DNA of 64,000 nucleotides from the NCBI RefSeq assembly GCF_001433995.1, contig NZ_AZCX01000005.1:62001-126000 (forward strand), written 5' to 3'. The translations under genes were made by a program, and so were the position numbers. The notes below the pieces were generated by a model, which was not told the origin of the DNA, made no database searches, and saw only the letters and a list, made by a program, of their open reading frames with translations. This DNA is from Secundilactobacillus kimchicus JCM 15530. GTDB lineage: Bacteria; Bacillota; Bacilli; Lactobacillales; Lactobacillaceae. Below are positions 1-7,937 of the stretch, one piece after another (position 1 is the stretch's first letter; each line of letters begins with the position of its first letter).

Positions 1-550
1 TGACGGTGATGAGTTGGTCGTCAGCCTGCATGTACGGCGTAATTGCGGCGGCGTATTCTTTAGACGCTAGGTTCACGACCGGCCCCTGATCAAAATGCAA
101 TGCGGTGTAGAGCTTAGCGCCCCAGAAATCATAAAGGTTGGCGCTGTGATCAATCTGAATGGCTGACCGCATCTCTAAACGATAGGGCACAATCCCGTCG
201 AATGGCCGCAGGATGCCGTAAAATCCACTAAGAATGCGGAGGTTTTCTTGAACGTAGGCTAAGGCTGGCGCCGTAAAAACTCCAGGTGCCATGTATTGGT
301 ATTGAATACCAGAGTAGGCGATGAGTGCCGGGGTCAATTGACGGGTCAAATCGGTGTGTTGGAGCACTTCAAAGGCCGGTTGGGCGAGTTTGTCACTGGC
401 ATGCCACATCGTTTTCGCCTGTTCGTAGGTTAGGGTCTGCATGACGGCCAGAATGCGTTGCGCCTCTGCCAGGTATTGGGGGTGGTCCGCAACGTCGAAG
501 CTATCCTGATCAACGACCATTTTCTTGGCTGGCGCAATGATGATCTTCAT
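1..550 (-). CDS. yaaA: YaaA peroxide-stress protein (partial, C-terminus off window)
   Basis: The gene runs off the left edge; 183 N-terminal residues are visible of about 250 expected. YaaA (DUF328) is a cytosolic protein known to limit hydrogen-peroxide damage by lowering free iron. The N-terminus MKIIIAPAKK and the block LRPFDGIVPYRLEM at residues 114-127 are family hallmarks. The ATG starts one base after the stop of the OmdA-like gene, so translation is probably coupled. The ribosome site of its own is weak. Family assignment is firm; nothing can be said of the missing C-terminus. Confidence 0.9.
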   Translation of the reverse strand, partial: MKIIIAPAKKMVVDQDSFDVADHPQYLAEAQRILAVMQTLTYEQAKTMWHASDKLAQPAFEVLQHTDLTRQLTPALIAYSGIQYQYMAPGVFTAPALAYVQENLRILSGFYGILRPFDGIVPYRLEMRSAIQIDHSANLYDFWGAKLYTALHFDQGPVVNLASKEYAAAITPYMQADDQLITV

Positions 551-551
551 C

Positions 552-803
552 TTACTTTGCCCGCTGATCGTAGGCGCGCTTTGACTTGAATCCGGCGTTA
601 AAGACCGTCTTCATTTGGTCAATATGGCGTTGCTTTGTTGCCTCGGTTGCGGTACCGAAAATGAAGCGGGCCCACTCGCGTTGGTAGCCGGGTGTTAAGG
701 CGTTGAAAAACTGTTGCATAGTGGCGTCATCGCTGAGTAACTGGGCGACGTCAGGGATGTTTTGCTCGTATTCTGAAAGTGGTTTTTGGGCCACGGGAGT
801 CAC
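552..803 (-). CDS. Small YdeI/OmdA-domain protein
   Basis: An 83-residue protein resembling the C-terminal domain of the YdeI/OmpD-associated (OmdA) family. The diagnostic part is the block around LTPGYQREWARFIFGT (residues ~36-51), followed by a basic helix with a KQRHIDQM motif. In other bacteria the domain is linked to protection against cationic peptides or stress, but its biochemistry is unknown. The first codon is GTG at 803, only one base after an AAAGGA ribosome site. A second in-frame GTG three codons on (792-794) is better spaced and may be the true start. The gene sits directly before yaaA on the same strand, so the two are likely cotranscribed. Confidence 0.75.
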   Translation of the reverse strand: MTPVAQKPLSEYEQNIPDVAQLLSDDATMQQFFNALTPGYQREWARFIFGTATEATKQRHIDQMKTVFNAGFKSKRAYDQRAK

Positions 804-857
804 GTCCTTTCTCGTTGAATTTACTGTAGCAATTTACCGGTGATTGGTCAAATCACT

Positions 858-881
858 AAAAAAAGCCCAAAGGTGGGCTTT
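858..881 (-). terminator. Hairpin terminator, second of a tandem pair after csp
   Basis: Read on the minus strand, AAAGCCCACC/TTTGGGCTTT forms a stem followed by a run of seven T. It lies between the csp terminator and the OmdA-like gene, so it probably stops csp read-through. Confidence 0.6.
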
Positions 882-920
882 GTTGGGATAAAATAGGCGG
901 CTGCGCTTAAAAAATGACGT

Positions 921-956
921 AAAAAAACACCCGGGCTCAAATGAGCTCCGGGTGTC
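921..956 (-). terminator. Rho-independent terminator of the cold-shock gene
   Basis: On the minus strand CACCCGG pairs with CCGGGTG, with an inner GCTC/GAGC stem, and is followed by a run of seven T. It lies 12 bases past the csp stop. Confidence 0.85.
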
Positions 957-967
957 CCAGCTAATCA

Positions 968-1168
968 TTAAGCTGGCGTAACGTTAACAGCTTGTGGGCC
1001 ACGATCGCCGTCTTCAACGTCCAAAGTAACCTTTTGGTTTTCTTCAAGCGTCTTGTAACCATCAATGTTGATGGCGCTGAAGTGAACGAATACGTCTGAA
1101 CCGTTGTCCAAAGTGATAAAACCAAAACCCTTGTCGCCGTTAAACCATTTAACAGTACCTTGTTCCAT
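968..1168 (-). CDS. csp: Cold-shock protein
   Basis: A 66-residue CspA-family OB-fold RNA chaperone. It starts [21 protein letters not shown]1 (KGFGFI, residues 13-18) and RNP2 (VFVHF, 26-30) are intact. The family binds single-stranded RNA, melts secondary structure and aids translation in the cold or in stationary phase. An upstream in-frame ATG at 1190-1192 exists, but the ATG at 1166-1168 has a GGAGGT ribosome site nine bases ahead and gives the standard length. A candidate promoter over 100 bases upstream implies a long leader, as is usual for csp mRNAs. The gene is monocistronic, with tandem terminators behind it. Confidence 0.95.
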   Translation of the reverse strand: MEQGTVKWFNGDKGFGFITLDNGSDVFVHFSAINIDGYKTLEENQKVTLDVEDGDRGPQAVNVTPA

Positions 1169-1469
1169 AAGAATGAAACCTCCGTTGCGCATAGCGCGAA
1201 ATATTTTGCATTGATTACTCTGAATAAAGGAGTCATTCTCGCGAACAAAAGCCTTGTTTCGAAGTTAATGAATACATTACTAAGTAACTTAACATGGTTA
1301 GCACTAAATAGCAAGGCCGGACGCTCGCATTTTTGTGGGTCAGTTTGTTGTAACGTGACTGGGACGCTCTTTTGGCAGCCTAACAATTAATTAACTTTAT
1401 TTTGATATTGCGCATGGGGTGGTCGCGCGATACGCTAACTAATGAGAAAAATGGAATGGAGGAACACGA
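1169..1469. other. Divergent intergenic region between csp and crcB
   Basis: This 301-base stretch holds the csp leader and promoter on the minus strand and the crcB upstream region on the plus strand. Short open frames across it lack family similarity and are judged spurious. The crcB ribosome site is TGGAGGA at 1456-1462. I see no clear promoter for crcB and no convincing fluoride riboswitch. Confidence 0.5.
1286..1314 (-). promoter_or_regulatory. Candidate csp promoter
   Basis: On the minus strand TTGCTA (1309-1314) and TAAGTT (1286-1291) are 17 bases apart, with TG one base before the -10 hexamer (extended -10). Transcription would start near 1280, giving a leader of about 110 bases. Confidence 0.45.
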
Positions 1470-1844
1470 GTGAAAAAGATAATTGCAATTGCGGGGTTCG
1501 GGTTTTTAGGCGCTTTGTTACGCCTCACCCTTACTCAGTTAGCGGGTTCTCATCACGCACTCATGACAATTTTGATCAACGTGGCCGGGTCGCTGTTACT
1601 AGCCGTTGTGACCGGGTTGTTACCGCTCTGGCTACCGGTATCTGACACCATTTTAACCGGTTTAAGCGTTGGCTTTGTCGGGACCTTCACGACTTTTTCG
1701 ACCTTTTGTGTGGACACCGTCACTTTGCAGCAACCGTGGGGAGCAGTTTATTGGCTGATTAGTCTTGCCCTTGGCTATGGCGCCGCTTGGACGGGGGTTA
1801 CTTTAACGGACCGGGCAATCGCCAGGAGGAAGACTCAATGGTAA
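1470..1844 (+). CDS. crcB: CrcB/Fluc fluoride channel subunit 1
   Basis: A 124-residue integral membrane protein with four predicted membrane helices and the Fluc signature GFVGTFTTFSTF at residues ~68-79. Fluc channels export fluoride passively as dual-topology dimers. The start is GTG at 1470, eight bases after TGGAGGA. Its 3' end overlaps the second crcB by 7 bases. Paired crcB genes in Gram-positives encode complementary, oppositely oriented subunits of a heterodimer, which is the likely arrangement here. Basic residues at the C-terminus (IARRKTQW) would set its orientation. Confidence 0.92.
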   Translation: MKKIIAIAGFGFLGALLRLTLTQLAGSHHALMTILINVAGSLLLAVVTGLLPLWLPVSDTILTGLSVGFVGTFTTFSTFCVDTVTLQQPWGAVYWLISLALGYGAAWTGVTLTDRAIARRKTQW

Positions 1845-2188
1845 TGAACGTTATCGTCATGAGTTTGGCTGGCACCGTTGGCGCGGTCCTTCGATACGGG
1901 GTCACCCGGGCCGGAAATGTGTTGTTCAAGACGGTTCGGCTGCCAGTTGCCACGCTAGTGATCAACCTCGTCGGGGCCTTTTGTCTGGGACTAGCAGTGA
2001 GCCACTTGAATTCGGCGAGTTTAAGCTGGCAGTTGAGTAGTGGATTTCTTGCCGGGTTCACCACGTTTTCAACGTTTACCAATGAAGTCGTGACCCTGCA
2101 TAAAAAACGCCCCTCAATCGCCTTCGGGTACTTTGTTTTATCATCTGGGTTAGGGGTGGCGGCGGCCGTCGTTGGGCTGATCGTTTAA
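1838..2188 (+). CDS. crcB: CrcB/Fluc fluoride channel subunit 2
   Basis: A 116-residue partner of the upstream crcB, with the signature GFLAGFTTFSTF and four hydrophobic helices. The ATG at 1838 has an AGGAGGA site seven bases ahead and lies within the last codons of the first gene (7-base overlap), so translation is coupled. Longer in-frame starts upstream would remove this ribosome site and add a hydrophilic tail not typical of the family. The two together are expected to form a heterodimeric fluoride exporter in the cytoplasmic membrane. Confidence 0.92.
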   Translation: MVMNVIVMSLAGTVGAVLRYGVTRAGNVLFKTVRLPVATLVINLVGAFCLGLAVSHLNSASLSWQLSSGFLAGFTTFSTFTNEVVTLHKKRPSIAFGYFVLSSGLGVAAAVVGLIV

Positions 2189-2328
2189 GAAAAACACCTG
2201 TTAGGGTTAGGCCCCACTGAACGTCACTGGCTTGAAAAATAAATCTTAATTGTGGTCAATTGAATTGGCTTAAAATGGTCAAAGTAGGGTAAACTACCAT
2301 TAAGAAATAATACGAGAGAAGGGTGACA

Positions 2329-2799
2329 ATGACAACAATTTATGAGTTTAAGGAAACTGAGATGAACGGCGACGTTTTGGATTTGAGTCGCTATCGTGGT
2401 CAGGTCGTGTTAGTTGTGAATACCGCTAGCAAGTGTGGCTTGGCCCCACAGTTGGAAGGGTTAGAACGGCTCTATCAGACTTATCAGGACCAGGGGTTAG
2501 TTGTTTTGGGGCTGCCGTCAAATCAGTTTAAGCAGGAGTTGGCTACCGACGCGGAAGCCAGCGATTACTGTCAGGTTCACTACGGTGTCACCTTTCCCAT
2601 GACCAAGCGAGTGCGGGTCAATGGTGCCGAAGAGGACCCGCTATTCACGTATTTAAAAGCCGAGTCTGGTCACGGCAAAATCAAGTGGAACTACACCAAA
2701 TTTTTAATTGGTAAGGATGGCCACTTGCGACACCGATACGCACCAATGGCCAAGCCGGCAAAAATCGAGCCGGCGATTCAACAAGCGTTAAGGGAGTAG
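2329..2799 (+). CDS. gpx: Glutathione peroxidase family (thiol peroxidase)
   Basis: A 156-residue thioredoxin-fold peroxidase. Catalytic residues are visible: Cys36 in NTASKCGL, Gln66 in GLPSNQF, and Trp120-Asn121 in KWNYTKFLI. With Cys instead of selenocysteine, such bacterial enzymes usually reduce hydroperoxides using thioredoxin rather than glutathione. The ATG at 2329 is preferred over a GTG two codons upstream because the AGAAGGG ribosome site is better spaced. It is probably transcribed alone: no convincing operon partner lies on either side. It belongs with YaaA and the Dyp peroxidase to the oxidative-stress genes of the window. Confidence 0.92.
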   Translation: MTTIYEFKETEMNGDVLDLSRYRGQVVLVVNTASKCGLAPQLEGLERLYQTYQDQGLVVLGLPSNQFKQELATDAEASDYCQVHYGVTFPMTKRVRVNGAEEDPLFTYLKAESGHGKIKWNYTKFLIGKDGHLRHRYAPMAKPAKIEPAIQQALRE

Positions 2800-2897
2800 G
2801 GGCCTTAGCAACATGTTGGTACAAGTAACTGGGTGAATCTAAGATTAAATCTGGGGGGATTGCGACAAATTATTAGGAGTCCGGGGGGACAGTAGAT

Positions 2898-3455
2898 ATG
2901 AGGAGTGCACAAACAAGACAGCGATTAGCTGAAGCGTTGAAAGAATGTATGACAACAACGGATTTAAAGAAGGTCACAATTGAGATGATCGTCGAAAAAG
3001 CGAAGGTGACACGGACAACTTTTTATTATCATTTTGGCGATGTTCATTATCTGTTAGCCTGGATATTTGATCAAAACATCGTTGATCAACTGCAGCAGTC
3101 AGCCGAAAACAGTCGGTGGCAGGATGATTATCAATTGATGCTTGACTACGTGGCCGAGCATCGGCAATTTTGCTTGGCCTGTTTTCATTCTGCTGACCGT
3201 CAATTGTTAATTAATTTTTTGTGGACGTTGGCCAAACAGTTGATCCGAAAGACGGTTTCGGAGGTGAAACAGCACCCCGATAAAGAGGTCGAAGAGGCGG
3301 TTGCCGATTTTTTGGGTGGTGCCCTTGTGATGCAAATCGAGCAGTGGCTGACAGATGAGTTAACAACTAATCAGGCAGTGTTGATGCGGCGGGCTGAAAT
3401 TGTCATGGCGGGGACGGTTCACCGAATAATCAGGAGAAAGCGACAGCCATCATAG
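2898..3455 (+). CDS. TetR/AcrR regulator, first of a tandem pair
   Basis: A 185-residue TetR-family repressor with an N-terminal helix-turn-helix (residues ~27-46, VTIEMIVEKAKVTRTTFYYH) and a C-terminal ligand domain of the TetR_C_7/DhaS-like kind. The gene after it encodes a protein of the same length (185 residues from its likely GTG start) that aligns without gaps and is identical at about half the positions by eye. The pair therefore arose by duplication. The two precede oleate hydratase on the same strand, so regulation of that gene, perhaps in response to fatty acids, is a reasonable inference. The ligand is not deducible. Confidence 0.85.
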   Translation: MRSAQTRQRLAEALKECMTTTDLKKVTIEMIVEKAKVTRTTFYYHFGDVHYLLAWIFDQNIVDQLQQSAENSRWQDDYQLMLDYVAEHRQFCLACFHSADRQLLINFLWTLAKQLIRKTVSEVKQHPDKEVEEAVADFLGGALVMQIEQWLTDELTTNQAVLMRRAEIVMAGTVHRIIRRKRQPS

Positions 3456-3588
3456 CTAATTTCAGAAAATTTGACCTGGTATTGACTGACCGGCGCATGA
3501 GCTCGATTCGACGCACAGTTTCAGAAGAATTGTGCATTGTTCAGCCAGTCTTGACCCGATAAAATGAATGAGCAAGGGGGCGATCACC

Positions 3589-4146
3589 GTGACGGTAGAT
3601 TCCACCAAACGGCGGTTGGCGGCCGCGCTAAAAAAATGCACGGAAACGACGCCGCTAAACAAGATCACAATTGAAATGATTGCCGAAACGGCACAGGTGA
3701 CACGCAACACCTTTTACTATCACTTTAGCGACCTCCACGACTTATTAGCTTGGACGTTAGACAACGATGTGATTGTTGAATTGGAACCCTACACGAAGCT
3801 CAGTCGGTGGCAGGATGGTTATCGACGGATGTTGGATTATGTGGCGTTGAACCGGCACTTTTGCTTGCAGTGTTTTCGATCATTAGACCGGCAACTTTTG
3901 GAAGATTTTTTAGTCTCGGTAGCGCGGCAAATGGTTCAAGGCGTTGTTCGGGATGCAGCCGTCAGCGTCGATGAAGAAGTTGAAGCGGCCATTATGGACT
4001 TCTATGGCGGGGCCATTGTGATGCAATTGGTCCAGTGGTTGGCCACGGGGCTGCAGGATGATCAAGAAGTATTGTATCACCGTGCGGAAATCGGTCTGGA
4101 TGGGGCCATTGAAAACGCAATTCGACAGGCGACTAAATCTGAATAA
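3589..4146 (+). CDS. TetR/AcrR regulator, second of a tandem pair
   Basis: A paralogue of the preceding regulator with the same helix-turn-helix (ITIEMIAETAQVTRNTFYYH). The best start is GTG 3589: AAGGGGG lies eight bases ahead, and the resulting 185-residue protein matches the neighbour residue for residue at the N-terminus (MTVDSTKRRLAAALKKC against MRSAQTRQRLAEALKEC). An ATG at 3568 has no ribosome site. A terminator follows the gene. Next comes oleate hydratase, with a small palindrome downstream of its promoter, so this protein is the more likely direct repressor of it. That is inferred from position only. Confidence 0.85.
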   Translation: MTVDSTKRRLAAALKKCTETTPLNKITIEMIAETAQVTRNTFYYHFSDLHDLLAWTLDNDVIVELEPYTKLSRWQDGYRRMLDYVALNRHFCLQCFRSLDRQLLEDFLVSVARQMVQGVVRDAAVSVDEEVEAAIMDFYGGAIVMQLVQWLATGLQDDQEVLYHRAEIGLDGAIENAIRQATKSE

Positions 4147-4156
4147 CGGGGTTTTT

Positions 4157-4185
4157 GGGCAAACCGGCAAGGTTGCCCATTTTTT
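4157..4185 (+). terminator. Terminator between TetR-2 and oleate hydratase
   Basis: GGGCAA pairs with TTGCCC around a 10-base loop and is followed by A and a run of six T. It separates the regulator transcript from the oleate hydratase promoter. Confidence 0.7.
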
Positions 4186-4202
4186 ATTGGCTGAAACGGT
4201 CC

Positions 4203-4236
4203 TATAATGAAGGTGTAAAAGGTTGAATTGTCAATT
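4203..4236 (+). promoter_or_regulatory. Oleate hydratase promoter with AT-rich palindrome
   Basis: A consensus -10 TATAAT lies at 4203-4208; the -35 is poor (T-rich, from the preceding terminator). Downstream, at 4226-4236, AATTG-T-CAATT is a perfect inverted repeat and a candidate TetR operator in the initially transcribed region. The weak -35 suggests an activated or regulated promoter. Confidence 0.5.
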
Positions 4237-4256
4237 AATTATCTGGAGGGATTCCT

Positions 4257-5951
4257 ATGATTAAACATAAAGCCGTTATGATTGGTGCCGGGCTAGCGAA
4301 CCTGGCCGCTGCTGTTTACCTGATTCAAGAAGGTCACTGGCAAGGTGACCGCATCACGTTTTATTCGATTGATGATCACGGGTCAAACGACGGCGCGACC
4401 GTGGCCGATTTTAAAGATAATTATTGGAATGAGAACCATCCACTCGAAAACCAACACGGGTTCATTGCTCGTGGGGGACGGATGCTGAACTACCGGACGT
4501 ACGTTGACCTCATGGACCTGTTGGACCGAGTCCCATCCGTGACTGAACCGGGGATGACGGCAGCTGAGGATACTCGTGATTTTGATCGAAAACACCGGAC
4601 GTTTGACAAGGCACGCTTAATGTCAGCCGACCAGGGAATTATCAATGGTGGTCATTTGGGGCTAAATAATCATGACCGCCTCCTATTAAGTAAGCTGGTG
4701 TTAATGCCGGATTCAAAGGAAGAACAACTGGATAATGTGTCGATTGCCGACTACTTTAAGCGGTCCCCGCACTTTTTTGAGACGAACTTTTGGTTGATGT
4801 GGGAGACCACCTTTGCCTTTCGGACGCAAAGTTCAGCTCAGGAATTACGCCGATACATGCATATGATGATCTATGAATTTACGCAAATTGAGCATTTGGT
4901 CGGGGTCAATCGGACCCGGTATAACCAGTTTGAAAGTATTATGAATCCCATCATTAAGTACTTGGAAGCCCAGCACGTGACGTTTGTGTTGAACCGCCGC
5001 GTGATGGACTGGCAGTTTGCCACAACGGCCATGCAAGACGAAATCAAGGTGACGGGGTTGGAAATGCAAAATATTGAGACCGGTGAATCAGAGCACGTGG
5101 CGGTGGATGACGATACTGCAGTGTTCTTCACCAACGGCTCAATCACCGATTCGGCGACGTTTGGTGATCTCACGCATCCAGCTGCTGAAAACATGGACTA
5201 TGGCGCAGCGTCAGGTCTGTGGAAAAAGGCGACGGATCATTTCTACAATCTTGGCAATCCAGATAAGTTCTTTGCGGACCGAAACGCTAGCGAGTGGGTG
5301 AGCTTTACATTGACGACGAAGAACCACTTGCTGTTAAACGAAATTACTAGAATTACGACTCAGGTCCCAGGCAACGCGCTTAATTCGTTTGTTTCTACGC
5401 AACCCATTACCCCACTTGGACAACGGGACGTTAACATGTCGATTGTTGTCCACCACCAGCCCCACTTTACAAGCCAAAAGCCTAACGAGTCAGTCATTTG
5501 GGGTTACTTCTTGTACCCACGGCGGCGTGGTGAATTTGTGGATAAGGCTTATATTAAGATGACCGGCGAAGAAATGGTGGCCGAATTGCTGGGTCAGCTA
5601 TCGAAAGTAGATCCTGGTCCTGGTAACATCATGGACAAAAAGGCAGCGATTATGGATAGTGTTGTCAATAACATCCCGGTTTACATGCCATATGCGTCGG
5701 CCCTCTTTAATAACCGGGCTAAGAGCGACCGACCAGAAGTGATTCCAGCGCATTCCAACAATCTGGCGTTTACCGGTGAGTTTGTTGAACAACCGTATCA
5801 GATGGTCTTCACGGAACAAAGTGCGGTGCGGTCGGGTGAAATTGCCGCCTTTCACTTTGCTGGTATTCCGATGAGTCAGCTGGTTGAGACGCCACGATAT
5901 GACCGCGATCCCAAGACTTTGGCCCGGGCAACTAAGAAAATGATGATGTAA
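4257..5951 (+). CDS. ohyA: Oleate hydratase (MCRA family, CLA-HY type)
   Basis: A 564-residue FAD-binding hydratase that adds water to the cis-9 double bond of oleic or linoleic acid, giving 10-hydroxy fatty acids. The dinucleotide-binding motif GAGLANLAAA is at residues 10-19, and the family block RYMHMMIYEFTQIEHLVG lies near residue 200. Length and sequence match the Lactiplantibacillus CLA-HY enzyme that begins linoleic acid saturation. After ARGGR the residue is Met76 (ARGGRMLNYR), where the longer 640-residue hydratases have the catalytic Glu (GGREM); this is typical of the shorter subgroup. The enzyme is membrane-associated but lacks a signal peptide. The start has a CTGGAGGG site. A strong terminator follows. 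Confidence 0.95.
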   Translation: MIKHKAVMIGAGLANLAAAVYLIQEGHWQGDRITFYSIDDHGSNDGATVADFKDNYWNENHPLENQHGFIARGGRMLNYRTYVDLMDLLDRVPSVTEPGMTAAEDTRDFDRKHRTFDKARLMSADQGIINGGHLGLNNHDRLLLSKLVLMPDSKEEQLDNVSIADYFKRSPHFFETNFWLMWETTFAFRTQSSAQELRRYMHMMIYEFTQIEHLVGVNRTRYNQFESIMNPIIKYLEAQHVTFVLNRRVMDWQFATTAMQDEIKVTGLEMQNIETGESEHVAVDDDTAVFFTNGSITDSATFGDLTHPAAENMDYGAASGLWKKATDHFYNLGNPDKFFADRNASEWVSFTLTTKNHLLLNEITRITTQVPGNALNSFVSTQPITPLGQRDVNMSIVVHHQPHFTSQKPNESVIWGYFLYPRRRGEFVDKAYIKMTGEEMVAELLGQLSKVDPGPGNIMDKKAAIMDSVVNNIPVYMPYASALFNNRAKSDRPEVIPAHSNNLAFTGEFVEQPYQMVFTEQSAVRSGEIAAFHFAGIPMSQLVETPRYDRDPKTLARATKKMMM

Positions 5952-5982
5952 GGGACACACAGAGATTTAACAAGTCACGGCA

Positions 5983-6032
5983 TAAAAGCCGAGGTCGATT
6001 TGAGTAGGTTCTCAAGTCGACCTCGGCTTTTA
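5983..6032 (+). terminator. Strong terminator after oleate hydratase
   Basis: A nearly perfect stem of about 21 bp (TAAAAGCCGAGGTCGA... with its complement) around a six-base loop, ending in TTTTA. The flanking A and T runs would let it work in both directions. Confidence 0.8.
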
Positions 6033-6089
6033 TCTGGAACCAAGGAGACCCGCCAAAAAGCAGTTGCACCCACGTTACACATGTTGTAA

Positions 6090-6103
6090 TATTCATATGA
6101 ATA
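6090..6103. promoter_or_regulatory. ArsR-type palindromic operator before CDF transporter gene
   Basis: TATTCATATGAATA is a perfect 14-base palindrome 27 bases before the transporter ATG. TTCATATGAA-like palindromes are typical targets of zinc/cadmium-responsive ArsR/SmtB repressors. An SmtB/CzrA-type regulator is encoded about 4 kb away. The link is an inference from motif and gene content. Confidence 0.5.
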
Positions 6104-6130
6104 GATAATCATATATAACGGGGGTAAATC

Positions 6131-6742
6131 ATGACAAATTCTGGACAAGCAAAACTCGTCACGAAAAGTTTAACAATCGAGTATTTATCAGTTGGCTGGA
6201 TGACATTTGAATTCTTAGTTGGGTTCTGGTCGGGGTTAAAGGCTGGCTCGATTTTACTCATTGCTTTTGGGTTGGATAGTTTGTTGGAAATCATTTCGGG
6301 TGGGGCGTTAATTTGGCGACTCAAAAAGGAGGCCAATGGGGCTGGTCAACCTGAAATCGAGCGAGCAGAGCGGCGGTCGGCTCGCATTGTGGGCAGTGTG
6401 CTACTATTATTGGCGGCTTATGTGACCATTGTGTCGATCACAAACCTAGTCACTCATGCGGCTGCAGATACAAGCTTTTCAGGGATGGCTATCGCGGTGG
6501 CGTCAGTCATCTTGATGCCAATCTTGACCATTCAAAAGCGCCGGTTGGGCCAGGCCCTTCATTCGCCAGCGCTCATTGAAGACGGCCTGTGTAACATCAC
6601 TTGTGCGTACATGGCAGCGACCGTCTTGATTGGCGCCATTCTCACGGCGTTACTTGGCTGGTGGTGGACTGATTCTCTGGCTGCTTTAGTCCTAGTCTAC
6701 TTTATCGCTAGCGAAGGCTGGGAGGCCTTTTCAGGCGACTAG
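6131..6742 (+). CDS. Cation-diffusion-facilitator-like transporter, short form
   Basis: A 203-residue membrane protein with five or six hydrophobic helices, related to the transmembrane part of cation efflux (CDF) proteins. The motif GLDSLLEIISG in helix 2 and an EDG...N pattern near residues 155-160 fit the CDF core, where acidic residues bind Zn, Fe or Mn. The C-terminal cytoplasmic metal-sensing domain of classical CDF proteins is absent, so this is a minimal form. The ATG has a GGGGG site. An ArsR-type palindrome lies over the promoter region, so metal-responsive expression is likely. The substrate cannot be named from sequence. Confidence 0.75.
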   Translation: MTNSGQAKLVTKSLTIEYLSVGWMTFEFLVGFWSGLKAGSILLIAFGLDSLLEIISGGALIWRLKKEANGAGQPEIERAERRSARIVGSVLLLLAAYVTIVSITNLVTHAAADTSFSGMAIAVASVILMPILTIQKRRLGQALHSPALIEDGLCNITCAYMAATVLIGAILTALLGWWWTDSLAALVLVYFIASEGWEAFSGD

Positions 6743-6803
6743 TTGTTGACGGCAATCGGAGAGCATGGTATGACAGAGGAAACAAATCTATGGAGGCGTC
6801 GGC

Positions 6804-7781
6804 ATGCAAACACGGCATTTTGGAAAAACCGGCTTTGAAATTAGTGAGGTTTCGTTAGGAACCTGGCAGTTAGGGGGAAAATGGGGTGCTCCGTTTGACC
6901 CGCAGGATGCGCAAGCAACACTTCAGGCCGCCTACGACCATGGGGTTAACTACTTCGACACCGCTGATGGTTATCAGGATGGTGAAAGTGAAAAGGCGGT
7001 CGGCCAGTTCGTTAAGACCCATCCTGATGTGCATTTTTCAACTAAAATCGGCCGTAAGGAGATGCCACTAACAGCAACGCATTTTGATCCAGATCACATT
7101 AAACGCTACGTCGACGCGTCATTGCGCAATATGGGCCTCGATAGTCTGGATCTGGTGCTCTTGCACTGCCCGCCAACGAGCGTTTACTACCAACCTGAAA
7201 CGTTTGAAACCCTTGAGCAGTTGAAGCGTGAGGGTAAGTTGAAAAACTATGGCGTCAGCGTTGAAAAAGTCGAAGAGGGGATTAAGTCGTTAGACTACGG
7301 TATTTCAGCTGTTGAAATTATCTTCAACATGTTCCGGTTGCGGCCCGCTAACCTGTTCTTCGATCTTGCTAAGCAACATGACGTGGGTGTCTTGGCCCGG
7401 GTACCATTGGCTAGCGGTCTGTTGACGGGCCGTTACACACTGGAAACGGCCTTTGACAAAGCCGACCACCGGAGCTTCAACCGGGACGGGGCCGCCTTTG
7501 ACAAAGGTGAAACCTTCTCTGGAGTGGACTACGCGACGGGGGTGAAGGCAGCCGATGAGCTAAAAGCGCGTCTTGGGACGGATGACTTAGCTGGTATGGC
7601 GCTTCGCTATATTCTGATGTACGATGCAGTGTCGGCAGTTATTCCGGGAGCTAGCAACCCGAATCAGATTAACCGAAATACAAGTGCCGCAGCATTACCG
7701 GCCTTGACGAGCGAGCAAATGGCCGTTGTTCAAGACGTGTATGATCACTATATTAAAAATCCGGTGGCGTATTTGTGGTAA
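6804..7781 (+). CDS. Aldo/keto reductase
   Basis: A 325-residue NAD(P)H-dependent oxidoreductase of the AKR superfamily (IolS/YdbC-like). The catalytic tetrad is visible: Asp52 and Tyr57 in FDTADGY, Lys81 in STKIG, His121 in LLHCPP. The C-terminal AVIPGASNPNQ is the usual cofactor-phosphate contact. The physiological substrate is unknown; such enzymes reduce small aldehydes and ketones. The ATG has a TGGAGG site and follows the transporter gene by 61 bases, so cotranscription is possible but not proven. It is one of four AKR genes in this window. Confidence 0.9.
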   Translation: MQTRHFGKTGFEISEVSLGTWQLGGKWGAPFDPQDAQATLQAAYDHGVNYFDTADGYQDGESEKAVGQFVKTHPDVHFSTKIGRKEMPLTATHFDPDHIKRYVDASLRNMGLDSLDLVLLHCPPTSVYYQPETFETLEQLKREGKLKNYGVSVEKVEEGIKSLDYGISAVEIIFNMFRLRPANLFFDLAKQHDVGVLARVPLASGLLTGRYTLETAFDKADHRSFNRDGAAFDKGETFSGVDYATGVKAADELKARLGTDDLAGMALRYILMYDAVSAVIPGASNPNQINRNTSAAALPALTSEQMAVVQDVYDHYIKNPVAYLW

Positions 7782-7802
7782 ACCGCGTCACAACGGGTAC
7801 CG

Positions 7803-7831
7803 ACCGACTTCTGAGGAGGTCGGTTTTTTTT
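7803..7831 (+). terminator. Terminator after aldo/keto reductase
   Basis: ACCGAC and GTCGGT flank a 10-base segment with inner pairing (CTT/AGG) and are followed by eight T. Confidence 0.85.
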
Positions 7832-7897
7832 ATTGTTGAAAAAAGTTTGGTACCGACAACTTTTTATTGGAAACTGATGAAAAATATTTTTAAATGC

Positions 7898-7925
7898 TTG
7901 TATTATTTGAAAATGGGTGTATATT
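7898..7925 (+). promoter_or_regulatory. mntH promoter
   Basis: TTGTAT (7898-7903) and TATATT (7920-7925) are 16 bases apart. A start near 7932 would place the TetR-type palindrome at about +6 and leave a leader of about 180 bases before mntH. Confidence 0.55.
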
Positions 7926-7937
7926 GAGTGTTGGAAA

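Noticed and set aside
961-1390. Open frames across csp and its leader on both strands
   Set aside because: They overlap a certain csp gene and its leader, have no ribosome site and no recognisable domain.
1400-1455. Possible fluoride riboswitch before crcB (GCGCATGGGGTGG..., CTAATGAG)
   Set aside because: Some bases resemble the crcB motif, but the required P1 pairing (a complement of GGGGT downstream) is missing and the loop sequence departs from consensus.
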